Source: Ypsolopha sequella (lineage: Eukaryota; Arthropoda; Insecta; Lepidoptera; Ypsolophidae). From it: DNA of 64,000 nucleotides. The notes beneath the pieces were generated by a model. That model had not been told where the DNA came from, searched no databases, and worked only from the letters and a program-made list of their open reading frames with translations. Shown here piece by piece: positions 62,462 through 64,000 of the stretch. The stretch spans positions 22,638,396 through 22,702,395 of the forward strand of contig OW204005.1 of the NCBI GenBank assembly GCA_934047225.1, read 5' to 3'. A program made the translations under genes and the position numbers. Numbering within the stretch: position 1 is the first letter of the stretch; the number at the start of each line of letters is the position of its first letter.

Positions 62462-63791
62462 CTAGAAATTATACACACCATAAAATTCTTTAATCAAGTC
62501 AGCAGCTCTTTCTGCTACCATCATGACCATAGCTTCGAGTTCACCGCTGACCATGGAAGGTATGACACTGGCATCAACTACTCGTAAACCCGGTACGCTA
62601 TGAACCTTTAGTTTACCATCAACCACACCGTCAGAACCTAATCTACAAGTTCCAATTGGCATAAAAAAAGAAATGGTCATCTGCTTTACATAACACATCA
62701 AATAGTCTTCAGTTGGGAAATCGTTCTCATCTACTTCCACATTGCATCCAGGCAATCTAAGATTTACAAAATCAGATTTTTCTTTCCTGAATGTTGTTGT
62801 ATTTTTCATTTGCAAGACTATTTTTACGCCTCTTTTTAAACGGTCAAAATCTTCATCTTTGGAGTAAAATCCTGTTTCAATAATTGGATCAGTTTCCGGA
62901 TTTCTGTCTTTTAATGTTACATTGCCGGATGACTGAGGATTTTTGAGCATCACAAAAGATCCTATCATTTCGTTACCTAAATTTTGCTGTGCCAACGAAT
63001 TGCAAAGTTTTAAATTGTAGTTATAGTTTATGAAACACATGTAATATAAAAACGGTGAAGAAGCTTGAAAAACCATTGCGAGATGCTCTATATCAGGTTT
63101 GAATGTTTCTTTTTTCAGGCTGAACTCTCCAACAATTGTTGGAAATGGGAATGTGTTGGTTTGCAATGAATTTATCATGGTGTCAAGAGATTTTCCATCT
63201 TCTTGAATGCTAGTATGAAAAACTGGTACAGCGGCCACATCTTTGAGATGTTTTCCAACGGGTAGGTCAGCTCTAACATTAATGTTCAATTTGCTTAACT
63301 CTTCTGCTGGGCCTATTCCAGATAACATCAATAGTTGTGGTGATTTGTAAGTCCCAGCCGATACGATCACTTCATTTGTTGCATAAAATCTACGAATATC
63401 ACCAGAGGTGGTAGAAACTTCTACTCCTATTACTCTCTTAGCATCATTAAAAATCAGTTTTCTGACTAGTGTCTTCTTTAGAAGAAACAAATTGTTTCTA
63501 TTAAGAGATGATAGAAGATAGGTGTGTGCAGAGCCAGCCCGCTCTTCTTTTATATTAATAAAAAAATGCGCTTGACCATATCCTAATTCTTCTGGATTGT
63601 TGACATTGCTCAAAATGTTGTAGCCAAGCTTATTCATAGCTTGTAAGAGCATATTTTCTTTTCGTTTAAAATATTCATTATCTTTGTGGGGTCTGGTTAT
63701 TCGATGTTTTGCCATTTTCTTGTAATATTTACGGCAAGTCACCCAGTCCCACAAGGAATCGTACCAATCACTGCAGGTTAATGTTTTACTT
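62462..63791 (-). CDS. GMC-family FAD oxidoreductase, 3' exon (N-terminus off window)
   Basis: Last exon of a glucose-methanol-choline oxidoreductase-like gene (insect glucose dehydrogenase/ecdysone oxidase relatives). Exon starts after acceptor tttatttccag at 63792 (phase 1), so the frame extends upstream of the first Met; it begins SKTLTCSDWYDSLWDWVTC. Visible: GMC signature 2 (GTYKSPQLLMLSGIGP), LPVGKHLKDV, and the C-terminal FAD/catalytic region PIGTCRLGSDGVVDGKLKV then GLRVVDASVIPSMVSGELEA MVMMVAERAADLI. The N-terminal dinucleotide-binding GxGxxG is outside. Odd: the catalytic His of the H-P-x-G-T-C motif is Met (FFMPIGTC), and the second catalytic position (N/H of SGNTNAP) is Glu (SGELEAM). 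It may be a non-enzymatic or altered member of the family. The rest of the fold is conserved and the frame is intact. Confidence 0.9.
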
Positions 63792-64000
63792 CTGGAAATA
63801 AAATTAGAACAAAAATTTAAATTAATTATCTTAGTAGGTAATGGAGCACCTAAGAAGCGAAGCGTTATTTCTTTTGAGGATACTAAAAGTTATACTGAGT
63901 GGTTTTTCTTCAAACAAGGTGTTCTACTCATGACTATGGACAACTTCTCCTATGGTGCCAACTCCTAAATCGTAAACAATAACTCCGCTGTTCCAAAAAA
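63792..64000. other. Upstream intron/exon of the GMC gene, unclear
   Basis: No convincing coding exon; a minus-strand frame at ~63930-64000 (VYDLGVGTIGEVVHSHE) is not typical of the family. Confidence 0.3.

Noticed and set aside
63930..64000. Upstream exon of the GMC gene (VYDLGVGTIGEVVHSHE)
   Set aside because: Donor would be weak and the peptide does not resemble the expected GMC N-terminal half.

Overview
This is eukaryotic, AT-rich and heavily repeat-laden DNA, almost certainly from a moth or butterfly. The ommochrome-binding-protein gene belongs to a lepidopteran haemolymph family, the genes are split by GT-AG introns, and LTR retrotransposons, LINE debris and MITEs fill most of the space. 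There are no bacterial-style operons, no CRISPR array and no intact rRNA or tRNA gene.

One host gene dominates. Fourteen minus-strand exons between 50105 and 4746 join, with consistent reading phase at all thirteen junctions, into the first ~665 residues of a CEP104 orthologue (ciliary-tip/centrosomal TOG protein; human 925 aa). Exon 1 (13 codons, 50066-50105) is cut off by a 19-kb intron. The last third of the protein (rest of the TOG region, zinc fingers) lies off the left edge. Its introns hold most of what else is here. Intron 14 (left of 4746) has a Ty1/copia element running off the edge and a 5'-truncated LINE. Introns 12, 11, 7 and 6 have MITEs. Intron 5 (13409-25792) has a GAC/GTC hexamer array and one BEL/Pao element nested inside another, both with intact target-site duplications. 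Introns 4-2 have LINE and MITE debris and a 46-bp satellite. Intron 1 has several minisatellites, a 1.8-kb inverted repeat and LINE/MITE debris.

Right of the CEP104 start (50106-64000) are a gag-only LTR retrotransposon carrying a perfect 1,620-bp tandem duplication (51089-54320), a complete ommochrome-binding-protein gene (plus, 56889-57701) behind a TATA box, and the 3' exon of a GMC-type FAD oxidoreductase (minus, 62462-63791) in which both usual catalytic positions are replaced. These host genes show no functional linkage beyond sharing a neighbourhood.

Observations most worth following up: tandem duplicates of CEP104 exon 2, one of them still open with splice sites and the same phase (30352-30486); a 65-bp array that repeats the exon-5 splice donor at the head of intron 5 (25490-25792); a catalytically altered GMC protein; two 71-bp repeat arrays bracketing a 3.9-kb segment with a giant inverted repeat; and the nested BEL elements.
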